DNA of 64,000 nt from Chitinophaga sancti (GCF_034087045.1 NZ_CP139247.1:2878001-2942000), one strand, 5' to 3'. Counted from the first letter of the stretch, positions 7,944-17,266 are shown. Numbers and translations are program-made. Notes: generated by a model not told the origin, from the sequence alone.

Positions 7944-9740
7944 ATGAATGCTAAGAACTGTATCGTATTGCTGCTTATGGCGCTTTCGGTTCATACTGCG
8001 CTCTTTGCTCAATCAGGTATTTATGCTGGTGGACCTGTATATAAAAACAGAAGCTACTCCATCAGTGAACTCAAAAATTCAGGCTTTACTTATGTAGTGG
8101 TATGGACCATACATATCGATGCCAGCGGTAACTTTAACTTCAATGCCGAATTCCCGTTAGTGCAAAATGGATCTTATGTGGGTGCCAGCACCTATCCTAA
8201 TTTTGCAAATGATATTGCCCTGCTCAAGTCTGCCCCTACCACTATCAACAGGGTTGAGTTTTGCATCAGCGCATGGGGCTCCGGTACCTTCGCAAATATT
8301 AAAAGTTTGATTGCGGCACAGGGCACAGGTAGCACAAGTATCCTGTACAAAAATTTCCAGGCATTGAAAAATGCTATTCCTGCTGTAGATGCGATTGCTT
8401 TTGATGATGAAAGCACGTATGATGTAAGCTCTTCTACTGCCCTGGCTGTGATGCTGGGTAACCTGGGTTATAAGGTGACACTGGTGCCTTATACCAATAC
8501 CAGTTACTGGACTAGCGTAGCGACAAATACGAATAGTCAGCTGGCAGGTACAGTTACCCGTGTTGATCTGCAATGTTATTCAGGGGGCGCTGGCAATAGT
8601 CCCTGCAGTAGCAGCTGGAGCTTTGGGTCTATTCCTGTTTACGCAGGTTTGTGGGATGCAGAAAAATCTACTACACAGGTGACGAGTACATTAAATTCAT
8701 GGAAGAGTAGTTGTAGTAGTAAACTGGGCGGTGGTTTTATCTGGTTGTATGATGATATTGACAACTCAGGTTCAACTGCTGGTTATGCATCTGCTGTGAA
8801 TAGTGTATTTGGCGGTGGCGGTCTGAATACGGCTGCGGCTACTTTTTATAAAGATTGTAATTATAGTGGTTTAGGAATTAGTTTACCAACTGGTAATTAT
8901 ACGTTGTCACAACTCAAATCACATGGTATACTGAATGATGATATTTCTTCTATTCAGCTGGCCAGTGGCTACCAGACCACGGTGTATGCAGACGATAATT
9001 ATGGTGGCAGTTCCCTGCTGGTGAATGCAAATAATTCCTGTTTGGTGAATAACAGCTTTAATGATATCATCAGTTCACTCAAAGTAGCTGCAACTTCATC
9101 CGCATCAACTACTAAAATTCAGGCAGAAAGTTACAGCGCAATGTCAGGTGTACAGACAGAAACAACTACGGATACAGATGGTGGTTTGAGCGTAGGTTAT
9201 ATCGATACCGGCGATTGGCTGGCGTATTCAAATATTAATATTCCAACGACCGGTTCGTATCGTATAGATTACCGGGTGGCCAGTGAATCAACAGGTGGTC
9301 AGTTATCATTGGATATGAATGCAGGTGCTACTGTGCTGGGATATCAAACCATTCCTGTAACCGGTGGCTGGCAAACCTGGCAAACTGTATCGCAAACTGT
9401 GAATATTACAGCCGGTACATATGCCTTTGGTATCTATGCACAATCTGGTGGCTGGAACCTGAACTGGTGGAGTATTACACCTGTATCAGGAGCGAGAGTG
9501 GCAGCTACTCCCAAAACGACAGTATTTAATATCTATCCCAACCCTGCACAAAATGAATTAAAGATCAATGCTGACCTGACAGGTGCATTGATACAGGTTT
9601 ATGATGTAACAGGTAATCAGGTGATTAATTTAAAACCAAATTCTAATACTATCAATATATCCCGGCTAATACCGGGAATGTATACACTGGTCATCATCAA
9701 AGATGGTAATCGTACCACCCGTCAGTTTATCAAGCATTAA
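7944..9740 (+). CDS. Divergent GH18-like protein with beta/gamma-crystallin, CBM6 and T9SS tail
   Basis: This 598-aa secreted protein begins with a signal peptide (to about residue 22). The N-terminal barrel-like domain (about 25-290) keeps a GH18-like strand with DAIAFDDE at 149-156. The first and third Asp and the catalytic-position Glu156 are present, but the second Asp of DxxDxDxE is Ala152. A beta/gamma-crystallin-type module follows (about 299-388, with FYKDCNYSG and VYADDNYGG Greek-key motifs), then a CBM6 module (390-513) and a type A T9SS sorting domain (about 526-598, YPNPA). It lies between chitinases and shares its CBM6 with the next two genes. The family and activity of the N-terminal domain are tentative. 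It may be a distant chitinase, an endo-N-acetylglucosaminidase-like enzyme or a chitin-binding decoy. Confidence 0.75.
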   Translation: MNAKNCIVLLLMALSVHTALFAQSGIYAGGPVYKNRSYSISELKNSGFTYVVVWTIHIDASGNFNFNAEFPLVQNGSYVGASTYPNFANDIALLKSAPTTINRVEFCISAWGSGTFANIKSLIAAQGTGSTSILYKNFQALKNAIPAVDAIAFDDESTYDVSSSTALAVMLGNLGYKVTLVPYTNTSYWTSVATNTNSQLAGTVTRVDLQCYSGGAGNSPCSSSWSFGSIPVYAGLWDAEKSTTQVTSTLNSWKSSCSSKLGGGFIWLYDDIDNSGSTAGYASAVNSVFGGGGLNTAAATFYKDCNYSGLGISLPTGNYTLSQLKSHGILNDDISSIQLASGYQTTVYADDNYGGSSLLVNANNSCLVNNSFNDIISSLKVAATSSASTTKIQAESYSAMSGVQTETTTDTDGGLSVGYIDTGDWLAYSNINIPTTGSYRIDYRVASESTGGQLSLDMNAGATVLGYQTIPVTGGWQTWQTVSQTVNITAGTYAFGIYAQSGGWNLNWWSITPVSGARVAATPKTTVFNIYPNPAQNELKINADLTGALIQVYDVTGNQVINLKPNSNTINISRLIPGMYTLVIIKDGNRTTRQFIKH

Positions 9741-12585
9741 TTTTTTCACTCCCTCAAAATAAACCATATGCAAACAAACAAATGGATAAGGGCTGCATTT
9801 CTCAGCATTGCAACCCTTATTTCTTCTTCTCAGGTATTCTCGCAATTCAAAGTAGTGGGATATATGCCTTCATGGTCAGGTGATGTGAATGCTATTCAGT
9901 ATAGCAAATTGACCCACATCAACTATGCCTTCCTGCTTCCTACCTCTACCGGTGGTTTGCAGGCCATTGAAAATTCTTCCAAACTTTCCAGCCTGGTTTC
10001 TCTCGCACATGCGAACGGAAAGAAAGTGCTGATTGCTGTAGGTGGATGGAATAATGGTGATGACAGCGGTTTTGAATCCATTGCAGCCAACAGTACTTAT
10101 CGCACCACATTTGTGAACAACCTGCTCAGCTTTGTAAATCAGTATGGATTGGATGGTGTGGATATGGATTGGGAATATCCTGATGCAGGTGCATCTGCCA
10201 ACAACTATGTATCCCTCATGACACAACTGGCCACAGCTCTGCACAATCAGGGCAAACTGCTGACGGCCGCAGTAGTAGGTACAGGTGGTGAAAGCATTCT
10301 GAGCAGTGTATTCGCACAGGTAGATTACCTGAACATCATGGCGTACGATTATAACAACTACGATCACTCTACTTATACTTATGCATCGCAGGCCATCACT
10401 TATTGGAAGGGCAGGGGCCTGGCAGCTTCAAAGGCAATCCTGGGTGTACCTTTTTACGGACGTCCTTCCTGGGAAACTTATGCTGCGCTGATAGCCAGAG
10501 GTGCTGATCCATATAGCGATACTTATAGTGGTGTAGGCTACAATGGTATCACTACCATCAAAGCTAAAACTGACCTGGCTTACAATTCTGGTGGTGGTAT
10601 TATGATCTGGGAACTCTCAGGCGATGCAACAGGTACCTATTCACTGGTATCCGCTATCAATACTGAACTGGGTGTATTACAGGGTGGCACCGGTGGTGGT
10701 ACTTCCACACTGATACAGGCAGAGAATTATACATCTATGTCAGGTGTACAGACAGAAACTACAACTGATACGGATGGTGGTTTAAATGTGGGTTATATCG
10801 ATACCGGCGATTGGATGGCTTATGCCAATATCAACTTCCCATCAACAGGTACTTATAAAATTGAATATCGTGTTGCCAGCGAAAGCACTGGCGGACAGTT
10901 ATCCCTCGATCTGAATGCAGGGTCTACTGTATTGGGATATTTAAATGTTCCGGTAACTGGTGGCTGGCAAACATGGACCACGATTTCTCATACAGTAAGT
11001 GTAACAGCTGGAACTTATGCACTGGGCATTTATGCACAGGCGGGTGGCTGGAATCTGAATTGGATTAAGATCACCAAACAATCATCAGCTAAGACCACAG
11101 CAGCTGAAACTACTACATCCATAACCACTGCCGATACGCATGAGAGCAGTGTGATTATATACCCTAATCCTGTAGCAACCGATCTGCACCTGAAAGGTGA
11201 TTACACCCAACCAGGCGGTTACCTCACTGTTTACGACCTGAATGGCAAGCAGGTATTAAATGTAAAGAGTGGGGTACAGCAGATCGCGGTATCAGGTTTA
11301 CCAGCAGGTACATACCTGTTGATCTATACAAAAGGTGAAAAACGAATCACGCAAAAGTTTGTAAAACAATAAGGCTAGAGATATACCATATCGATTTTTT
11401 ATTAACCATTTAAAACCAAAACCCTCAATTATGATTCGATCCTTGAAATTCCCTCTATTGTTAACCGCTATGTTAGCGCTGACAGGTAGCACTGCCATGG
11501 CACAAAACTGGCAACTGGTGTGGGCAGACGAATTCACCAGCAGCATTGGCTCTGACTGGGTATTCGAGACCGGCGCCGGTGGCTGGGGCAATAACGAGCT
11601 GGAATACTATCGGGCAGAAAATGCCAGTATCGAAAATGGTCAGCTGGTAATTACCGCAAAAAACGAGAGCTACGGCGGTGCCAGCTATACTTCCACCCGT
11701 ATGAAGACTCAGGGCAAAAAATCTTGGACATACGGCAAAATTGAAGCCCGTATTGCAATGCCCTCTTTTTCTGGTTCATGGCCTGCATTCTGGATGCTGG
11801 GCGACAACATCGGTTCTGTAGGCTGGCCAGCCTGCGGCGAAATCGATATCATGGAACACATTAACATCGAATCCAACGTGTACGGTACTGTACACTGGGT
11901 AGGTACCAATGGTGGTCATGCCGATTACGGCAGTAACACACCTGTGTCCGTGACTGGTTACCACGTTTATTCCATCGAATGGACCCCTACCTATATCAGG
12001 TGGTTTGTAGATGGTGCTCAGTACAACGAAATCAATATCGCTAACAACGTAGGCAGTACTGAAGAATTCCAGAAGGCATTCTTCATCATCCTGAACTTCG
12101 CTATTGGCGGTAACTGGCCTGGTTTCACCATCAATAATGCTGCATTCCCTGCTAAAATGTATGTGGATTATGTAAGAGTATACCAGGATGGTGGTACCAG
12201 TTCATTTACCAAACAGGTAGAAGCAGAATCTTACAGCTCTATGTCTGGTGTTCAAACTGAAACTACTACTGATACCAATGGTGGGTCAAACGTTGGTTAC
12301 ATCGACACAGGTGACTGGATGGCTTACAACAGCATCACCATTCCTACTACCGGTACCTACAAAATTGAATACCGTGTAGCTTCTTTGAGTGGTGGTGGTC
12401 GTCTCTCTCTTGACCTGAATGCAGGTTCTACTGTCCTGGGTTACCTGGATATACCATCCACAGGTGGCTGGCAGAACTGGACGACGGTTTCCCATACCGT
12501 AACCATCAATGCCGGTACGTACAACTTCGGTATCTACGCCCAGGCCGGAGGATGGAACCTGAACTGGTTCAAGATTACAAAACTG
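9111..12585 (+). repeat. Three CBM6 cassettes shared by adjacent genes
   Basis: Closely similar CBM6 modules lie at about 9111-9482, 10704-11078 and 12211-12585, in three successive genes. They share SGVQTETTTDT, VGYIDTGDW, LDxNAGxTVLGY and GGWNLNW. Such similarity between neighbours with unrelated catalytic domains indicates recent module duplication. All three would direct enzymes to the same or a related glycan. Confidence 0.85.
9768..11372 (+). CDS. Secreted GH18 chitinase with CBM6 and T9SS tail
   Basis: This 534-aa enzyme hydrolyses chitin or chito-oligosaccharides. A signal peptide ends near residue 25 (SQVFSQ). The GH18 domain covers about 27-300 and has the full catalytic motif DGVDMDWE at 129-136, so Glu136 is the acid/base. 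The GH18 SIGGW-like strand (VAVGGW) and a Tyr-Asp-containing strand (LNIMAYDYN) are also present. A CBM6 module follows at about 314-437, then a type A T9SS sorting domain at about 462-534 (IYPNPV). It starts 27 bp after the GH18-like gene and is probably in the same transcript. It lacks the Ig and CBM5/12 modules of the large chitinase. Confidence 0.93.
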   Translation: MQTNKWIRAAFLSIATLISSSQVFSQFKVVGYMPSWSGDVNAIQYSKLTHINYAFLLPTSTGGLQAIENSSKLSSLVSLAHANGKKVLIAVGGWNNGDDSGFESIAANSTYRTTFVNNLLSFVNQYGLDGVDMDWEYPDAGASANNYVSLMTQLATALHNQGKLLTAAVVGTGGESILSSVFAQVDYLNIMAYDYNNYDHSTYTYASQAITYWKGRGLAASKAILGVPFYGRPSWETYAALIARGADPYSDTYSGVGYNGITTIKAKTDLAYNSGGGIMIWELSGDATGTYSLVSAINTELGVLQGGTGGGTSTLIQAENYTSMSGVQTETTTDTDGGLNVGYIDTGDWMAYANINFPSTGTYKIEYRVASESTGGQLSLDLNAGSTVLGYLNVPVTGGWQTWTTISHTVSVTAGTYALGIYAQAGGWNLNWIKITKQSSAKTTAAETTTSITTADTHESSVIIYPNPVATDLHLKGDYTQPGGYLTVYDLNGKQVLNVKSGVQQIAVSGLPAGTYLLIYTKGEKRITQKFVKQ

Positions 12586-12588
12586 TAA
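11431..12588 (+). CDS. Secreted GH16 beta-glucanase with C-terminal CBM6
   Basis: This 385-aa protein has a signal peptide ending about residue 25 (GSTAMAQ) and a GH16 jelly-roll domain (about 27-250). The domain carries the signature EIDIME at 137-142: Glu137 is the expected nucleophile and Glu142 the acid/base. Flanking motifs (WADEF, FWMLG, WPACG) fit laminarinase or beta-1,3(4)-glucanase members. A CBM6 closes the protein (about 261-385). Unlike its neighbours it has no T9SS sorting domain and stops exactly at the end of the CBM6, so it may stay periplasmic or be released another way. Beta-1,3-glucan together with chitin suggests fungal cell walls as the target, which is an inference from the gene set. 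Confidence 0.92.
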   Translation: MIRSLKFPLLLTAMLALTGSTAMAQNWQLVWADEFTSSIGSDWVFETGAGGWGNNELEYYRAENASIENGQLVITAKNESYGGASYTSTRMKTQGKKSWTYGKIEARIAMPSFSGSWPAFWMLGDNIGSVGWPACGEIDIMEHINIESNVYGTVHWVGTNGGHADYGSNTPVSVTGYHVYSIEWTPTYIRWFVDGAQYNEINIANNVGSTEEFQKAFFIILNFAIGGNWPGFTINNAAFPAKMYVDYVRVYQDGGTSSFTKQVEAESYSSMSGVQTETTTDTNGGSNVGYIDTGDWMAYNSITIPTTGTYKIEYRVASLSGGGRLSLDLNAGSTVLGYLDIPSTGGWQNWTTVSHTVTINAGTYNFGIYAQAGGWNLNWFKITKL

Positions 12589-12624
12589 AGGAGCATTTGT
12601 TTTAATCTATCAACGTAAACCCTT

Positions 12625-14706
12625 ATGAGCACAATTGTAAAATTTCTATCTGGCGCAACTATGCTGATGATGTCGGCGGCACTTGCTTTCGGGCAACAAC
12701 AACCTTATCGCTTAGGTTCCCCCGCTGGCCTTCGCGACGATATCAGAGCACAGGCAAAATCTTCTAATGCTCGTCTGACCAGCGCAGCAGAATTAAAAGT
12801 AGGTCCAAATACGGTATTGACTGGTAAAGTAAACTCCCGTCGTACAGACAATAAAACAGAGGAGTTCATGGCCGGTGAGATTGATGGTGTAGCTGGTTCA
12901 TCTTTCTACCTGGAAGTTAAAGGAGAAGATGTACGTGGTTTCGTGATTCTCCGTAAAACCAAAACTGGTTATAAATATTATACTGAAAACGGTACTGCCT
13001 ATGTGAAACAGGTACCATTGGATTCTATTCTTTGTATCGATTATACACCAGCACCTGCTCCACAAGGTGGTGCTAAGGTAGCATCTGCTACAGCTACCAG
13101 CAGCGTAGCTGCACTGGGCTCTCTGCAAAGTCTGCCAAACGCTAATGGTGTGGTATTGCTCGATTTCGATGGCCAGGTTGTAACCAGTTCTTACTGGAAC
13201 AATGGTGTGACCATCAATGCAGCAGCTGCTAACCTGAGTGATGCTGAACAGCTGGAAGTATGGGAACTGGTAAGTGAAGACTACCGCCCATTCCAACTGA
13301 ACATCACCAATGATGAAGCAGTGTATAATTCATATCCAGCTAACAGAAGAATGCGTTGCATCTTCACTCCTACCAACACAGCTGCGCCTGGCAGTGGTGG
13401 GGTGGCCTACATCGGTTCTTTCAACTGGGGTAACGAAACACCTTGCTGGGTTTTCAATGGTGGCGTAAAGGGGGCTGGTGATGCAGCTTCTCATGAAATA
13501 GGCCATACCTTTGGTCTGGGTCATGATGGCCGTACTTCTCCTTCAGAAGGTTACTACCTGGGTAATGGTACCTGGGCGCCTATCATGGGTGCTGGTTATT
13601 ATGTACCAGTTGTACAATGGAGTAAAGGTGAATACCAGTATGCAAACAACACTGAAGATGATCTGGCTAAAATTTCCAGCGCTACTTATGGTGTAGGTTA
13701 CAGAACAGATGATTATGGTGGAACCATTGCTACTGCGTCTTCACTGGGAGTGAGTACTTCTGGTGCCGTTAATAAAAGTGGTGTGGTTGAGCGTACAGGC
13801 GACCTGGACTTCTTCTCATTTACAACAGGAGGTGGTGCACTGTCTCTGAGCATTGCTACACCTACCCGTCAGCCAAATCTGGATATCCTGGCTACGTTGT
13901 ACAACAGTAGTGGTACTGTAGTAGCAACAGGTAATCCTTCTGGTCTGCCTGCTACCCTGAGTGCGACCCTTTCTGCAGGTACATATTACGTTTCTATTAC
14001 CGGTACAGGTTATCTGGATCCTGCTACTACCGGTTATTCCAACTATGCTTCACTAGGTAGTTACCAGATTACAGGTACGGTTCCTGCGCCTTCATCTGCT
14101 GCAGCTACTATCTATAAAGATTGTAATTATGGTGGCTATGCGATTACGCTGGGTGTAGGTAGCTACAACATGGCGGATTTGATTGCGCTGGGTGCAGCGA
14201 ACGATGATGTTTCATCTATGAAGATTGCAAGCGGTTACGAAGTGATCCTGTATAAGGACATTAACTTCGCCGGCGAGGCTTACCTGTTTAGAGGCGACTG
14301 GTCCTGCCTGGTATCAGTAGGGTTGTCTGACGGTTCTACCGTGAACCTGAATGACTGGACTACTTCCCTGGTAGTACGTGCTTCTACAGCATCTGCTGCC
14401 CGTACTGCTGCTCCTGCTGATGCATCGGCAGAAAAAGTACAGGACGGTGTAACGGAAGAGACTAAACTTTCTACATCACTCACTGTAACGCCTAACCCAA
14501 CTGCCAACGAAGTACAGGTGAAAGCGCCAACTAAGGATGGCTACCTCTATGTAAGCATCTACACCCTGGATGGCAAGACTATCCTGGCGCCAAAACGTAT
14601 TGTAAGCGGCGAAAAGGTAGATCTGTCCAAAGCAGCTCCTGGAGTTTATCTTGTGAGAGTATTCAATGGTGTGGAAACAGAAACAAGAAAGATTGTAAAA
14701 TATTGA
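12625..14706 (+). CDS. Secreted zinc metalloprotease with PPC, beta/gamma-crystallin and T9SS tail
   Basis: This 693-aa protease has a signal peptide (to about residue 23) and a pro-like region (about 25-160). A metzincin-type zinc site HEIGHTFGLGHD lies at 290-301 (His290, His294, His300; catalytic Glu291), and a likely Met-turn Met321 (PIMGAGY) lies 20 residues later. A pre-peptidase C-terminal (PPC) beta module spans about 364-490. A beta/gamma-crystallin module (about 494-585, IYKDCNYGG and LYKDINFAG) follows, then a type A T9SS sorting domain (about 618-693). It begins 36 bp after the GH16 gene. A protease here would help attack protein-linked polymer, for example fungal or arthropod material. 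Family-level placement within the metzincins is uncertain. Confidence 0.9.
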   Translation: MSTIVKFLSGATMLMMSAALAFGQQQPYRLGSPAGLRDDIRAQAKSSNARLTSAAELKVGPNTVLTGKVNSRRTDNKTEEFMAGEIDGVAGSSFYLEVKGEDVRGFVILRKTKTGYKYYTENGTAYVKQVPLDSILCIDYTPAPAPQGGAKVASATATSSVAALGSLQSLPNANGVVLLDFDGQVVTSSYWNNGVTINAAAANLSDAEQLEVWELVSEDYRPFQLNITNDEAVYNSYPANRRMRCIFTPTNTAAPGSGGVAYIGSFNWGNETPCWVFNGGVKGAGDAASHEIGHTFGLGHDGRTSPSEGYYLGNGTWAPIMGAGYYVPVVQWSKGEYQYANNTEDDLAKISSATYGVGYRTDDYGGTIATASSLGVSTSGAVNKSGVVERTGDLDFFSFTTGGGALSLSIATPTRQPNLDILATLYNSSGTVVATGNPSGLPATLSATLSAGTYYVSITGTGYLDPATTGYSNYASLGSYQITGTVPAPSSAAATIYKDCNYGGYAITLGVGSYNMADLIALGAANDDVSSMKIASGYEVILYKDINFAGEAYLFRGDWSCLVSVGLSDGSTVNLNDWTTSLVVRASTASAARTAAPADASAEKVQDGVTEETKLSTSLTVTPNPTANEVQVKAPTKDGYLYVSIYTLDGKTILAPKRIVSGEKVDLSKAAPGVYLVRVFNGVETETRKIVKY

Positions 14707-15037
14707 TGATGAATTGCTAAGCAAAAAAGGTATAGGATGCAGTTGCAGCGTGGCTGCGTTGTGACGAGCAAACCCTGCCAATAGTAAAACCACCGGTTAC
14801 ATTTGTTAACTGGTGGTTTTGCTTTTTAATACGTACATTACTTTGCATCGATATTACAAGGGTAAACACATTTCAATTAGTTTTAATTTATTTTTTTATT
14901 ATAAAATAGTGCACAATAAAAAGAAATGTTACTATTTTATCTCTCGGATTGATGGAGCCATTGTATTGAAACCCGGACCCATTTAAACAGCCATATAGCT
15001 TGTATTAGATAAATACGGGTTATATAAATGTCGTGAT
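14707..15037. other. Intergenic region between protease and sigma factor genes
   Basis: These 331 bp contain one terminator hairpin (listed separately) and an AT-rich stretch at about 14880-14940 preceding the sigma gene. No gene or clear TAnnTTTG promoter element was recognised. Confidence 0.5.
14786..14826 (+). terminator. Intrinsic terminator ending the secreted-hydrolase block
   Basis: AAAACCACCGGTTA (14786-14799) pairs with TAACTGGTGGTTTT (14807-14820) with a single G-T wobble. The T-rich tail GCTTTTTAAT follows. It lies 80 bp after the protease stop codon. Confidence 0.8.
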
Positions 15038-15628
15038 ATGAATACACAAGATGCCGAGTTAGTAGTATTGTTACAACAGGACGATGTAAGTGCATTTGAT
15101 TCGCTGTACTGGAAATATCACCAGGCGGTGTACCGTAACATTTTCAAGTTTGTAAAGGAACCGATTGGTACAGAGGATATTCTCCAGGAGGTGTTTACCA
15201 AATTGTGGGAGAAGAGAAAGGAAATTAATGCTACCCAGTCGGTGGCAGGATGGTTATTTGTAATCAGTTTTAATTTATCGGTAGACTATGTAAGGCGCAA
15301 GCTGCGCGAGCAAACCATTCACAAGGAACTATATAATATAAATCCGGAAGAAGATCTGGGACTGGATAATAAGAATGTATATGAAGAGCAATATCAGTTG
15401 CTCGAAGAGGCAATTGCACAGTTATCTCCCAAAAAGCGAAAAATTGTGACGATGTGTAAACTGGAAGGGAAGACATATGATGAAGTAGCAGCAGAGATGA
15501 ATATTTCCCGGAATACGGTGAAGGAACATCTGTCGATAGCAATGGCTAAACTCAATGAATATATTCAAAAAAACAAAGAACATAAATACATAGTGTTATT
15601 CCTCCTTTTCCTGAATTACCACGACTAG
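15038..15628 (+). CDS. FecI-type ECF sigma factor with hydrophobic C-terminal tail
   Basis: This 196-aa protein has sigma-70 region 2 (about 20-90, with EDILQEVFTKLWEKR) and region 4 (about 125-180, an HTH with YDEVAAEMNISRNTVKEHL). It would direct RNA polymerase to the SusC/SusD genes downstream when the paired FecR-type protein relays an outer-membrane signal. The last residues (YIVLFLLFLNYHD) form a short hydrophobic tail after a charged KNKEHK segment, which is not part of the core sigma fold. The FecR gene is next, but 226 bp away and beyond a terminator-like hairpin. Start chosen at the ATG that opens MNTQDAEL. Confidence 0.9.
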   Translation: MNTQDAELVVLLQQDDVSAFDSLYWKYHQAVYRNIFKFVKEPIGTEDILQEVFTKLWEKRKEINATQSVAGWLFVISFNLSVDYVRRKLREQTIHKELYNINPEEDLGLDNKNVYEEQYQLLEEAIAQLSPKKRKIVTMCKLEGKTYDEVAAEMNISRNTVKEHLSIAMAKLNEYIQKNKEHKYIVLFLLFLNYHD

Positions 15629-15651
15629 GAGAACCTTTAAGCTATCTTGAT

Positions 15652-15685
15652 CAGGCCCTCTCTAGAGGAGGGCCTGGTTTTTTTC
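15652..15685 (+). terminator. Terminator between sigma and FecR genes
   Basis: CAGGCCCTC (15652-15660) pairs with GAGGGCCTG (15668-15676) around TCTAGAG, followed by GTTTTTTTCG. It lies 23 bp after the sigma stop. It separates sigma from its anti-sigma, so the two are probably not strictly cotranscribed. Confidence 0.85.
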
Positions 15686-15854
15686 GTATATACCTGCATA
15701 AAAATGCACCGTAATATCTGCAATTTACAACTGTATCTTCTCACAATTCTTTTTACCCAACATATTAGTATTAAGAATATGTAAATTTTTTTCAAAAACC
15801 ACCCACCCACATATACCACCTCCACGTATTTAGTGTAAATAAGCAATCAAAATA

Positions 15855-16853
15855 GTGCAGAACAGGAAGGAATACTTCAAACATCTGTTGCATAATAAGA
15901 ACTGGACACAGGAAGACAGAGTGTGGTTTCTGCAATATTTGAATGAAAAAGATCTTACGGAATTACAGGAGTTTGCCGCAGCGGAATTCAATGCGGACCT
16001 GTTTACCGCCGAGCCAATACTGGCCAGGGAGGACTCTGAGAGGATATTGAAAAATATCCATCAGCGCATAGCAGCAAAGCCACAACCAATTGTGAGAAGA
16101 CTATGGTGGAGGGCAGCGGCAGCGGCCATGTTGATACTGGCGGCAGGAATAGGATACTACAAGGTATCACATCCGCCTGTAAAGGAGTTGATTGTATTAT
16201 CAGGAGAGCAACGAAAGAAAGTGACGTTGCCAGATGGATCAAAGGTGTTCCTGGAACCCCGGTCCTCATTGAAATATAAAGGAGATTATGGTAAAGCGGA
16301 GCGCGAAGTAGCATTGTCAGGAGAGGCGCTGTTCGATGTACAGCACGACAATGCACATCCTTTTATCGTCGCGTCTCCATTAATAAATACACGGGTACTG
16401 GGTACTTCTTTTAATATTGAAGCCCGGGATGCCCGGGAAGCAAAAGTAGTGGTTTTGACAGGAATGGTACAGGTACAGGCTATAGATGGAGATCGTAATG
16501 ATGGTCAGGAAGTGATCCTCACCGCCAATAAAAGGGCCGTATACAACAAAACTACCGACCAACTGCAAATGTCAGATGCTTCCGATGATGCGAGATTTTA
16601 TTTACAGAAGCAACAGGGCCGATTCGTATATGACGGCACTGAGCTCATAAAAGTGGTAAACGACCTGCAAAGGTATTACAATATTAATGTTACAGTAGAC
16701 AAACGCTTACAGCATTGCGCCTTTTATGGTGATTTCAATACTATTGATGAACCTGAGAAAGCCCTAAACGTAATAGCTTTATCGTTGAACGCCAGAATCA
16801 ATAAAGACAGCGCCGGAAACGGATTCACCATCAGTGGAGGCAGCTGCCAGTAG
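15855..16853 (+). CDS. FecR-type anti-sigma factor
   Basis: This 332-aa inner-membrane regulator has a cytoplasmic N-terminal part (1-84), one transmembrane segment (about 86-104, AAAAAMLILAAGIGYY), a periplasmic FecR domain (about 115-215, with the conserved LPDGS and VLGTSFNIE) and a C-terminal DUF4974 domain (about 255-328). It is expected to hold or activate the neighbouring ECF sigma in response to the STN domain of the SusC protein encoded 414 bp downstream. It starts with GTG because no in-frame ATG lies between the upstream stop and the first conserved residues. Confidence 0.9.
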   Translation: MQNRKEYFKHLLHNKNWTQEDRVWFLQYLNEKDLTELQEFAAAEFNADLFTAEPILAREDSERILKNIHQRIAAKPQPIVRRLWWRAAAAAMLILAAGIGYYKVSHPPVKELIVLSGEQRKKVTLPDGSKVFLEPRSSLKYKGDYGKAEREVALSGEALFDVQHDNAHPFIVASPLINTRVLGTSFNIEARDAREAKVVVLTGMVQVQAIDGDRNDGQEVILTANKRAVYNKTTDQLQMSDASDDARFYLQKQQGRFVYDGTELIKVVNDLQRYYNINVTVDKRLQHCAFYGDFNTIDEPEKALNVIALSLNARINKDSAGNGFTISGGSCQ

Positions 16854-17266
16854 TAAAATGAAGTAGGAAAAAGAGACACAAGCAGTTAACCGAGACAACC
16901 TTATGAGAGGATAGGACTAGCATTTTGTACTGTGAAGGAATGCCTGAACGGGGTTTAGTACGCAATCCCGCTACAGGAAGGCATCCTGACCCTGTACTGC
17001 ATGATTACAATCGGCCTGTTGTAATCGCTGTGAAACCCAACCAAGGTTAGCCATTTTACTGTGAAAAGCAAACATTGCAACAACCAAAATGAATCGCAAA
17101 AACATGACGAAATCTAAACGCACGCCGTCCGGGTAACCATTTTCGAAAAATCGGTTAATCCATAAAAGACTATGACTGCACCGCAGCAGGTGCGCTATTG
17201 CCCTGGCTTCACAAGAGCCGGAATGGGCACTCTATTTCCTGAAACGCACAAAACAATTTATGATCA
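16854..17266. other. Leader region before the first SusC gene
   Basis: This 413-bp region holds no gene. It contains a short inverted repeat, GATTACAA at 17003-17010 and TTGTAATC at 17019-17026, separated by 8 nt. The region is the expected site of the promoter recognised by the FecI-type sigma, but no element could be assigned with confidence. Confidence 0.4.
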
